From Macrophomina tecta (taxonomy: Eukaryota > Ascomycota > Dothideomycetes > Botryosphaeriales > Botryosphaeriaceae): 64,000 nucleotides of DNA. The translations under genes were made by a program, and so were the position numbers. Positions 55,706 to 64,000 of the stretch are shown one piece after another (within the stretch, counting starts at the first letter, position 1; every line of letters begins with the position of its first letter). The notes under the pieces are model-generated. The model saw only the letters and a list, made by a program, of their open reading frames with translations, searched no databases and was not told the DNA's origin. The stretch is from assembly GCA_024180945.1 (NCBI GenBank), contig JAKSGN010000035.1:2666001-2730000 (forward strand), read 5' to 3'.

Positions 55706-57981
55706 AACTTGCCGGTCTCCCGTTCAGGAGAGGGATCTCCGGCATGCCGCGCGGAAGGGGAGGAAAGGGAGAAGCGAAAAGAGAACAAGGGGATATTAAA
55801 AAGAGCGAAGCGAAGGGGAAAGGGAAAAAGAAGCCGAAGAAGTGGACGCGGAAACGGGATCACCAAGCTCGGCGGAACGTTGCGGGTACGTATAACGTTG
55901 ATTGCCTTGAGCGGAGATCTCTTGTTGGATCCATGCAAAGGCCCGTGTGTAACGCGGCGCCACAATTCAAACGTCTCATTGGCGGACGGAAGCTGCTCGC
56001 GGGAGCTAGAGGGCTCCTTGGCCGCTCGGGTGGCATGAGCACGCCCGACGTGCAGTGAGTTGTTCACGTTTTGTTGAAGTGGCCTAGGTCGATGCCTGCG
56101 CGGCCGAGATCGTGCACTCAACCAGCACAGGGATGGAGGCGACGGAAGCAGCAACACGCTCGCTAAAAAGAACACATGCAGTGTAGCTCCTGGGGAACCC
56201 TGGTCTGGCGCGCTTATTATGGCACCTTCGATGTTCATGCATGCTGTGCGGGCCCGCGCTTCCGCGGCATCTACCCTGTACGGGCCGACCTGCATCTGTG
56301 CACCGAGGGCTCGAGGCCAAATGGCCGAGGCGGGGCATGCGTCTGTTGCTCAGATCGAGGCTTTCCGTCAAGGCAGCAGAGGATAAAGTGTCACATGGCA
56401 TTGCCGGTCGAGCTGCGGCTGCCGATAAGAAGCGTGGTAGCAGCGTGAAACGTTCTTTCAGGCCGCCGTGTGGCATACTCTGGCCCGACTGGTCACTTAT
56501 CCTGCGCTGAGTGGCCGGTGTGTTGGTGGAAACTTTTCGGCGTAACTCAATTAGGCTTCCGGATCTGCAAGCACCCCGTTGCGGAGCGCACGGCTTGACA
56601 GGCCGCTGCCCGGTCTCTGGTTTCGGCCACGATCCCGGCTGAGCCTTGGCAAGCGACCTGTCATTTCGTTACAAGAAAGGAGATCGACGGGGTGGGCAGA
56701 GTGACGCGCTTTGCAAGATGCAGAGCGGGCGTTCCGAATGAGGCTGTAGAAGGCTGCATGTGAGCTAACGCAGACGGGAGATCCTGTCGATCTGATCGAG
56801 GCCCTTGCATGACGTATCCACAGGAGGCCGGACTGGGCCACGTGCTTCACTTGACGTCGACTCCGACGGATCTCGGAGCGCGCTGCCGCCGTCATCCCCG
56901 GCCCCAGAGGCCGACGATCCACAGGGCAGCGCTCGAGGCGGCCCTTTTGATGCTGAATCAGTGGGCAAGCAGTTAGCTTCACCTAGGTTCGGCGGTTAAC
57001 CTTTCAACGAGTTACTTTCAGACAACTTTGTCTTCGTCGGGCGGCGTGGCCAAAAGGTGGGCGTCGCGAGTCCAGCAAAAGGGAGAAGGGAGGCATGCCC
57101 CCCCCGCGAGGCAAAGGGACGGGAGCAACACGAGGCGCAAAATGCTTGCCACGTAGATGATATATTAGTACAGTTTCAGCGTCAGCCCTACGGCGAGCTA
57201 AGTGGGGCCTAATGTGCAATGAGGAGTTGGAGGCTAGAGTTGGAGCTAAGACGGTTGCCGGCCGGATCAGCCGCCAATCGCATTGTCGTCCGGGAACCGT
57301 CGACCTGCGCCTTTGCCTTTCCGACCTTGACCTTTCCAGACGACCGCCCGCCAGCCTTCGCCCTGCACTCGGCACCATCCGAGCGTCAGCACTTCCAGAT
57401 TCGGGGGCACGAACGCCTCCCGCCCATCCCAGCACGGGCCGTTGCTAGCGGTGATGCCAAGTCACGGATGTCAATGATCGAAGAGTGCGGAATTGGTCCC
57501 TGCATGCGCCGGGAAGCGTGAGCAGCCCATCGGAACGGCAAACGAGGACTGTCTGATCGGTAGTCGGGCAGGCGGCGGAAGTGGCCAGCACGCGCGACTG
57601 TATCACCAGGCGATGGAGGGCGGGGGGCGAGAAGAGGGTCATGGTAAGGGTGTGCTTGCTTCGTGCGGCGGTGAGCGAGCACAACACCAGCAAAAGCGAG
57701 ATCCAAGAACACAATCTAATTTCTTCAACAGACCAGGGGGTACCCGGTGACGACGTACAAAACAGTCCAGCTGCCCAGGGATCTCGCAGCCCCCATACAC
57801 AGAAATGGAAGTTACATTGCCCCAAACAGGGCCACATACAGGGTCATCTATTTACTTTTTTTTTTTTCTCTCTCTCTCCGCTCCGTCTCCAACGCCAGCT
57901 CGCCGGCGAGTGCTCCTCCGCGCACAGGCTCCACACTGGTCTCTTCTCGAAGGCGATCAGCCGGCGTGGTGCTCCCCGCGC
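55706..57981. other. Intergenic, no supported gene
   Basis: 2.3 kb between the rhodopsin-domain gene start and the acyltransferase stop. Frames are short and overlap on both strands. A T12 then (CT)n tract lies at about 57856-57878. Confidence 0.4.
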
Positions 57982-59379
57982 TCAAGCAGGGACCGCATAC
58001 CGGTTCCACAGCGGATCGGCCGTCAGCCTGTCCTCCTTGCCCTCCTCAAAGGCCATCAGCACCTCGACGCCGTCGCTGCCGTCGGGGCCCAGGCCCTTGG
58101 GCACGCGCGGCAGGACCAGCTGCAGGCCGTTCATCATGCCGCCGCTCGAGACGCGGAAGCGCTCGGCGGTGCCGCCCAGCTTGGGGCCCCACTCGGCCTC
58201 GTACCACGGCAGGTTGTCCCACGACGAGTGGAAGACGTGCTGGCCGCCCAGGTCGTCGAAGCAGGTGGGCTTGAGGCAGGCGTAGTCGGGGACCTTCTGG
58301 AAGATGTTGATGACGCTGCTGAGGTAGTGGGGCGTGATGGCGGCGGTGGCGCGCCTGGTGAGCGCGGCCAGGGCGGGCAGCTCGGCGGTGCCCGCGACCA
58401 GGTCGGCGGCGGGGACGCGCGACATGGCGTAGATGTAGGGGCAGCCCATGTAGTCGGGGGCCAGGGGCGGGAAGATGCGCTGGCGGGCCTCGACGGTGAC
58501 GCTGAGGATGGACAGCGGCTCGGCCAGGCGGGCGACGTCGTCGGGCCCGAGCTGGGCGGCGATGGTGCAGCGCCAGATCAGCGCGGCCAGCGCGTCGTCG
58601 GTCGAGGCTTTGCGGCCGTCGTCGCCGGCGCAGTCGGCGCGCAGCCGGGCCAGCGCGGCGGGCGAGAAGCGCCACACCTGGGCGCGGTAGGGGCGGTGCA
58701 GCGACGGGCACTGCTCCTCCGGCTCCGCCGTCACCTTGAACTCCGGGAAGTCGGCCGGGTCGCACTTGTCGGGGTCGCTGAGGTGGCCGACCGTCAGCGG
58801 CGCGCGCTCGAAGGCCGACGACGACAGGAAGACGGACTCGCGCGCGGCCGGGTCCTGCAGCCGGCGGCAGTTCTGCGCCCACATCTGAAACACGCGCGCG
58901 CACGAGAAGCCGTCGGCGACCAGGTGGAAGATGCAGAAGCTGAGCAGCAGCCCGCCCTCGACGAAGTTGGCCTGCGCCGCCAGCACCGGCACCGCCTCGC
59001 CCGCCCGTGGCAGCAGCGGCACCGGGTGCACCGCCTCCTCGCGCAGCTCGGCCACCGGGTAGTTGCGCGCCTTGAACTCGTCGTACGTCAGCCCGAACTC
59101 GCTCTTGCTCAGCTGCTTCGCCCGCAGCTCGCCGAACGCGCCCTCCTGCAGGCACAGGCACCCCTTCTGCTTGGTGTTGTCCGTGTCCAGCACCACCTCG
59201 GCCGACAGGTACGGGATCTGCTTCTTGGTCGCCTCCAGCCCGCCCTTCAGGATGCCCGTGATCTCCTCCGCGTCGTAGTCGGGCCCCAGCGCGAAGCAGA
59301 GGATGTTCCGCGCGTACACCCGCGGGCCCGCGTTCTCGACGGGCGAGAAGATGAGCGCGTCGTTCGTGTGTCCGAACAT
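57982..59379 (-). CDS. Acyltransferase of the BAHD/trichothecene 3-O-acetyltransferase family
   Basis: A single exon of 465 aa, the usual length for the transferase family (PF02458). The catalytic motif HxxxDG is at His152-Asp156-Gly157 in CIFHLVADGFSCARVF. In the position of the structural DFGWG element there is the looser AEWGPKLGG near residue 405. The two-domain chloramphenicol-acetyltransferase-like arrangement is otherwise complete: LTVGHL..., ASTDDALAALIWRCTIAA before the second domain, and SSVINIFQKVP later. TRI101-type enzymes transfer acetyl groups from acetyl-CoA to hydroxyls of toxins or other secondary metabolites, sometimes for self-protection. The substrate here is unknown; no trichothecene genes are nearby. 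The frame is open upstream to 59559, but the ATG at 59379 fits the family and has a TATA element 85 nt upstream. The gene is very GC-rich. Confidence 0.87.
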   Translation of the reverse strand: MFGHTNDALIFSPVENAGPRVYARNILCFALGPDYDAEEITGILKGGLEATKKQIPYLSAEVVLDTDNTKQKGCLCLQEGAFGELRAKQLSKSEFGLTYDEFKARNYPVAELREEAVHPVPLLPRAGEAVPVLAAQANFVEGGLLLSFCIFHLVADGFSCARVFQMWAQNCRRLQDPAARESVFLSSSAFERAPLTVGHLSDPDKCDPADFPEFKVTAEPEEQCPSLHRPYRAQVWRFSPAALARLRADCAGDDGRKASTDDALAALIWRCTIAAQLGPDDVARLAEPLSILSVTVEARQRIFPPLAPDYMGCPYIYAMSRVPAADLVAGTAELPALAALTRRATAAITPHYLSSVINIFQKVPDYACLKPTCFDDLGGQHVFHSSWDNLPWYEAEWGPKLGGTAERFRVSSGGMMNGLQLVLPRVPKGLGPDGSDGVEVLMAFEEGKEDRLTADPLWNRYAVPA

Positions 59380-60292
59380 GGTGGGGGGGGCAAAAGGCGC
59401 GAGGGAAGTCCGGGGTCTATCGATGTTCGGGAAAGACCAGCTACACCACCAGGGTCCCGCCGAATATATACAGCGGTCGTTGCTCCGGCCATGTGAGGCG
59501 ATTATTGTGGAGATGCTTCGGCCCACCGAACCAAATCTGCCGCCATTGGGCCAGCGCACACACCCTCATGCCTTTTTGGCCTGGCCCTCAGGGGCATGCA
59601 GACACCGAACTCCGCCAGAGCGAGTCATAGAGCGCCTGTCTCGACCGCGCTGCCGACTCGTCGGCATGGACTGGCCCACCAAAAGGGGAGGCTGAAGAAC
59701 GAGGCGGGAAAAAGCGTTGCAAATGCGCCCGCACGGACGCAGCCGCCCAGGCAGAGCCAATGGCAGCCGCCATGAGAAAGCTTAGCAACGTCCTAAATAC
59801 ACAGGCTCCGCCGATCCGTTGCGCTATTGGGCTGCCCGGCTGATAAAGCTCGAGGCCGGCCGCGCGCTGAAGGGTGACATGCGAACGTAATCCCCCCTTC
59901 TCGCCAAAAAAACTCCCTTCTCTCCCCCCCCCGTGGCCCGTCCGCTCCGATACTGCAACTACCGACCCGACCCTGGACTCCAATTACGTGCCTGTTTTGT
60001 AGCAACCTCCCCCGGCATCCGAATTGACGGTGAGTCCGCCCGCCAATCACCACTCTCCACACCCGCCTACCCTCGCCCCTGCAAACCGCGACGGAAACAA
60101 CCTTGCAGCAATAACACCGAAATACGCCGCCAAGACCGTTTGATCTGCGTCCGCGCCGCAGTGGATCTCGGTAGGGGACCGGCTGTCATTTCCGCCCGCC
60201 TTCGGGGCTGCGCTGCGCCTCTCCTGCCGACTCGTGATTGCATGACCCTCCTTCTCCCAACTCTCTCTCTCTCTGTGTGTCTCTCTCCCCTC
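59380..60292. other. Intergenic, acyltransferase promoter to pseudogene
   Basis: Acyltransferase promoter on the left, then unpatterned sequence. A (CT)n/(GT)n tract at about 60258-60290 abuts the pseudogene end. Confidence 0.45.
59464..59470 (-). promoter_or_regulatory. TATA box of the acyltransferase gene
   Basis: TATATAT on the minus strand, 85-91 nt upstream of the ATG at 59379. Confidence 0.45.
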
Positions 60293-61935
60293 AGCGTTCA
60301 TCAAAGCCGCTCCGGCCGCCGTGGAACGCCGCCTTGCCGTGCAGATTGGCTGCCGCCGTGCTCAGCAGGCACGGCGCGACGCCGATGTAGGCGGCCGAGG
60401 AGACGTAGCAGGCGTTGCGCGCGGCGGGCATCTCGGCCGCAATGGCGCGCGAGACGGGGCCTGACGGAGAGCCCGCAGCACGCGAGCCGCGCCAGCACGA
60501 TGCCGCATTGCGCCCAGCGGCGCGCGGGCACGTGGAGCGCACAGTGGGTAAGGCGGACGAGCCACACGATGGGCGTCATGAAGCTGAGCCCGCAGATGAA
60601 GATGGCGCGCCGCCCGAAGCGGTGCTGCAGCGGCCATGAGTTGACGCTGTCGGATGAAGGAGATGCGAAAGGTGCCGAGCGAGAGCTTGAAGCTGTCGTC
60701 GGTGGGCAGGCCGGCTTGTTTGAAGAAGTCCTGGGAGCGAGGTCAGTGCCAACGGGCGTGTGCTACGGGAGTCACCCGAGCGTAAACGTGGGGTGAGGTA
60801 ATTCTGGATGGGCTGTGATGGAAAAGTTAGCACTGTGTCGTCTGGAGAGGAGCATTAAAAGGCGCGTACCAAAGCCAGCGAGCACATGACCGCCCCGAGA
60901 AAGAGATGCGATCTCTGCCCTACGAAGGTTGACTCCACGGAGGCAGTCAATGTACTTTGGCCAACGTCCAACTCCCTTTCCGTCTTTACGGTCTGGACCA
61001 TCAAACAACGACATGTTTGCGCCCCCGCACCCCCCCCGGGTCCACATCAGCACCATCACTGCTATTTAGTGGCTTCGTGGCTGCTTCAACATCATCGAGA
61101 CAGACCTTGCGTGGCAGCCACTAGGCTGACTCTCGAGTAATTAGATGGCGATGCTCAGTCGCACCGGTCACATCCACTGCAGCGCGAAGGGGATGCGGTG
61201 AGGCGGTTCTATCGAGTTGTGGATAAGACCGTGCAGCACACCCGTAGCAAGGGTTCGCCCGGCAACCCAGTTCAAATTGACATAGGTAGTTAGGTAACTC
61301 CGCAGAGCTAGCGGACACACCTTTACGGCGTATGAAGGACCATGGCCGCGAAAAACCCCCAGGGCAATCCGCAGGGCAGCTCACCAAGAGAGCTTCATTG
61401 TCGGGGGTTGAAAGAAAAGATAAAGGTTAACCGCTGTGAGCGTTGTGAAGAAGCAACGCATCAGCCTCCTTGGACCCAGGTGCTCGATTAACCAGCAGTT
61501 TATGAAGACGCCGACGGCTATTCCGCGATTTCTGCTGAGAGTCAGGCCGAATCACCGGGATGTAGGGACCGAATATGAGCTATCCTCACGAGAAGCCTCG
61601 TTTTTTCTTCTGGAAGGACGGATAAGCGTAAAATGAAGGGACGATATGTATGTCATATCTATCCATGCTGAGAGTGTGTTAATTATTGAAATTTACCGTG
61701 TTGATATCCCGCACTGCAGCGTATAGTGGAAATCCACATGGTGGCCAGGGGCCCAATGTCAGACTAAACGAGGGCCTTGTAGAGTCTGATTGCTTGGTGG
61801 AAAAGTGAGCTCATACTTGGCCTTGGTCGCCTCAGCTGCATCAAGAAAGGCTTGCTTTTCGCCGATGTCTGCAACATCCGCACGGCCGCTCTCAGCAGCC
61901 TTTCGATTGGGATCCGTACTCAATGCTGCAGAGAT
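60293..61935 (-). pseudogene. Decayed MFS alpha-glucoside (maltose-type) permease
   Basis: Pieces of a sugar permease occur in the correct order along the minus strand but in shifting frames. N-terminal cytosolic tail (AALSTDPNRKAAESGRADV to AAEATKAKYELTF, about 61925-61795), VPSFYAYPSFQKK (about 61650), CGLPWGFFAAM then VCPLALRSYLTTYVNLNW (about 61370-61270), RIPFALQWM-stop-PV (stop 61168-61170), ESP-stop-WL (stop 61121-61123), KYIDCLRGVNLRRAEIASL (about 60945-60890), FFKQAGLPTDDSFKLSLGTF (about 60725-60665), QHRFGRRAIFICG and a C-terminus with NLHGKAAF. Several stops replace Trp codons (TGG to TGA or TAG) and a TAA lies at 61141-61143, with frameshifts between pieces. The pattern fits a dead copy of the MAL-type family. 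Ends are approximate; no single intron model repairs it. Confidence 0.82.
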
Positions 61936-62743
61936 GGGCTCTGGTGAGGAAAGAATAAATGAGATCGTAAAGCAAATGCGGGCATCTACCGAGCACTTGG
62001 AGGAAAAAAAAAAAAAAAAATTCCTGGTCAGGCCATGACCTAGGGCTTTTGCGTCTAGCCTCACATTCTAGCCATGTCTTTAGTGTTGAGGAAGGTCTGG
62101 GCTTGCCATCAAACCAGGTGGGCCTGCGTGGGCAAATGCCGTCGCTGTGCTCCTTGTGTTCGCATTTTTTCCAAAGCCGAAGCCGACATTAGTGTTACAG
62201 CCGATGTCTCTCCAGCTGCAGAAATTGAGAGACGTGTGCATCAGCCGATGATCCAATCGGCATATCCGACCTGAGGTGCGGGGAAGCGGGGACGCAACGT
62301 AAGTGGAGGAGACAACGGTGTTGCGTGTGTTCATCGGAAACTGAATGCTCGCTTTCTGGCAGCTGTCACGACACTGGGCAGGATCTGGGAAGAAATATGG
62401 GTTCGGCGGCAATGTTTAAAGGGAAGTGGATGATATTGCGTGCTGGCGTTGGGCGAGCACGTCAGCGGGTGCACCGAAGAAACAGCTGAGAAAGACGCAG
62501 CCGTTGGCCTGGATGCCTCGCGCTTAGCCACAAGGGGAAACCCCGGCTCAACACCCATGCTCCCATCTTCTGTTTCTGCAGCCGTGTGACTTCTTCTGTA
62601 GCCGATGCCGCTCGGTTTTACTGTGACGGATTGCGGTGTGAGCGTGCTGGCGAAAGCCCAACTTAGCTGTCCATACCCTACTATCTCTCTTCCACCATAT
62701 CCTCCTTATCCTTTTCGATCCGTGTCCGCCTCCACCGCCCAGC
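61936..62743. other. Intergenic, pseudogene upstream region to sulfatase
   Basis: Contains an A17 tract near 62004-62020, the remains of the permease promoter and the sulfatase promoter. The last 100 bases before 62744 are C/T-rich. Confidence 0.45.
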
Positions 62744-64000
62744 ATGGCGCCTTCACAGCCCAACATCATCTTCATCATGGCGGACGACCATGCCGCCAAA
62801 GCAACTGGTTGCTATGGAGCTGGAATCAACAAGACACCTAATCTGGACCGTCTGGCCACCGAAGGAGTCAAGTTCAATCACTGCTATGTCACCAATTCCA
62901 TCTGTACGCCCAGCAGAGCCACCATCTTGACCGGCACTCACAACCATGTCAACGGCGTGATGACTCTGAATAGCAAGATAAACAAGCATCTGCCCAACGT
63001 TGCAAAGCAACTGAGGTCTGACGGCTACCAAACCGCCATGATCGGAAAATGGCATCTGGGAGAGGGTACGCCGCACGAGCCAACCGGCTTCGACTATTGG
63101 ACTGTCCTGCCCGGACAGGGCGCCTACCACGACCCGAAATTCATCGAAATGGGCAAGACGGTGACGGAAAGAGGCTACGCTACAGACATCATCACCGACA
63201 AGACCATTGACTGGATCAAGGCGCGCGACCAAGACCGTCCCTTTTTCGTCATGTGCCATCATAAGGCCCCGCACCGCTCCTGGGAGTGCCATCCCAAGTA
63301 CAAGTCCTGGTACCAGGAGGACGTCAAAATCCCCGACACATTCACCGACGACTACAAGAACCGCGCCAAGGCCGCAAAAGTGGCCAAGATGCGAGTTGCA
63401 GACGACCTGACCTACAACGACCTGGGCCTCGCCCAGCCCGACGGGGGCCTCGACGTCGGAAGCCCTCTCTTCCCGGGCTACTGGGAGCGCAAGATCCCCA
63501 ACCCTTACGACGTGACGGCCCTCCGTCTCGTCGACAAGGAAACCGGCACCAATTACACCTTCGAAACAAAGGCGCAGCTGGCCGAGTTCAAGTTCCAGCG
63601 CTACATGCAGCGCTACCTGCGCACCATCCAGTCCATCGACGACGGCGTAGGCTCCATCCTCGACTTCCTCGATGCCGACCCCTCGCTCAAGGCCAACACG
63701 CTCGTCATCTACACCTCCGACCAAGGCTTCTTCCTCGGCGAGCACGGCTGGTTCGACAAGCGCTTCATGTACGAGGAGTCCTTCCAGATGCCCTTCCTGG
63801 CGCGCTTCCCGCGCGAGATCCCGGCCGGCAGCGTGTGCGACGACATCGTCTCCAACGTGGACTTCGCGCCGACCTTCCTCGACGTTGCCGGCGTGCGCAC
63901 CCCGACCTACATGCAGGGCGTCTCCTTCCGCGCGCTGCTGCAGGGCCGCACTCCCGAGCACTGGCCGCAGCTCGCGTACCACCGGTACTGGATGCACGCG
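62744..64000 (+). CDS. Sulfatase (S1 family), 3' end beyond the window
   Basis: Hydrolyses sulfate esters. An open frame of 419 codons runs to the window edge without a stop, so the C-terminus is missing. Metal-ligand ADDH (13-16) opens the fold. The active-site signature is C54-T-P-S-R58 followed by ATILTG, the C-x-P-S-R form in which Cys is converted to formylglycine in family members. GKWHLGEG (the second signature), CHHKAPHRSW and YTSDQGFFLGEHGWFDKR with metal-binding DQ follow. No signal peptide is seen: the protein starts MAPSQPNIIFIMADDH, so a cytosolic role in sulfur scavenging or sulfated-compound breakdown is likely. The sequence resembles arylsulfatases common in bacteria as well as fungal ones; choline sulfatase is less likely. 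The long open frame on the opposite strand (62753-63997) is a shadow. Confidence 0.92.
   Translation, partial: MAPSQPNIIFIMADDHAAKATGCYGAGINKTPNLDRLATEGVKFNHCYVTNSICTPSRATILTGTHNHVNGVMTLNSKINKHLPNVAKQLRSDGYQTAMIGKWHLGEGTPHEPTGFDYWTVLPGQGAYHDPKFIEMGKTVTERGYATDIITDKTIDWIKARDQDRPFFVMCHHKAPHRSWECHPKYKSWYQEDVKIPDTFTDDYKNRAKAAKVAKMRVADDLTYNDLGLAQPDGGLDVGSPLFPGYWERKIPNPYDVTALRLVDKETGTNYTFETKAQLAEFKFQRYMQRYLRTIQSIDDGVGSILDFLDADPSLKANTLVIYTSDQGFFLGEHGWFDKRFMYEESFQMPFLARFPREIPAGSVCDDIVSNVDFAPTFLDVAGVRTPTYMQGVSFRALLQGRTPEHWPQLAYHRYWMHA

Noticed and set aside
57805..59496. 563-codon plus-strand frame opposite the acyltransferase
   Set aside because: Antisense shadow of a very GC-rich gene; Leu/Arg/Val repeats without domain features.
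62753..63997. 414-codon minus-strand frame opposite the sulfatase
   Set aside because: Antisense shadow; the plus strand has the sulfatase signature.
1..64000. CRISPR arrays, bacterial operons, prophage
   Set aside because: The sequence is eukaryotic with spliceosomal introns; no spaced direct-repeat arrays were seen.

Overview
The window is nuclear DNA of a filamentous ascomycete (Pezizomycotina; Dothideomycetes is a guess from gene content, not shown). The reasons are: short introns of about 45-130 nt with GTANGT-like donors and CTAAC/CTGAC-like branch sites; typical fungal families (HET domain, RTA1, Zn2Cys6 regulator, Pth11/rhodopsin-type membrane protein, MFS carriers); and compact, monocistronic genes on both strands. 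All gene models were built by eye from splice signals, reading-frame continuity and family recognition. No transcript evidence or database search was available.

Layout. 1-14 kb: an MFS sugar porter (1009-2637, -), a large gene-poor GC-rich stretch, an unrecognised three-exon protein (7563-8442, -), a basic/acidic nuclear-looking protein (9634-11341, -) and a DHA2-type drug-efflux MFS (11795-13504, -). 15-22 kb: a Tim17-family mitochondrial membrane protein (-) divergent from translation factor eIF4B (+), then the histone H3-K79 methyltransferase DOT1 (+). 24-33 kb: an accessory-looking stretch with an RTA1 7-TM protein, a Zn2Cys6 transcription factor and a flavin-dependent-halogenase-like oxidoreductase carrying a C-terminal zinc ribbon (all -). 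34-45 kb: a core block with mitochondrial EF-Tu (-) divergent from 3-hydroxyisobutyryl-CoA hydrolase (+), an unrecognised conserved-looking protein (-), the mitochondrial oxaloacetate carrier OAC1 (-) divergent from SWD2 (+), then the TRAPP subunit TRS31 (+). 46-64 kb: an accessory block with a HET-domain protein, a GNAT acetyltransferase, a 73-aa secreted cysteine-rich protein, an Pth11-like rhodopsin-domain protein, a TRI101-like acyltransferase, a decayed alpha-glucoside permease pseudogene and a sulfatase cut by the window edge.

How the genes fit together. The core genes serve mitochondrial translation (TUF1), import or inner-membrane assembly (Tim17-like), valine breakdown (EHD3-like), metabolite exchange (OAC1), cytosolic translation initiation (eIF4B), ER-Golgi tethering (TRS31) and chromatin marking (DOT1 and SWD2, both tied to H2B-ubiquitin-dependent histone methylation). 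The accessory genes concern transport, self/non-self recognition, small-molecule tailoring and secretion. The regulator and the halogenase-like enzyme lie 2.6 kb apart and could form a small tailoring module, but no polyketide or peptide synthase is visible in the window.

The most notable items are the halogenase-like zinc-ribbon enzyme, the secreted cysteine-rich micro-protein hidden by two introns, the permease pseudogene with Trp-to-stop changes, two stop-free introns of length 3n that masquerade as coding sequence, and three genes whose start codon sits in a 4-17 nt first exon.
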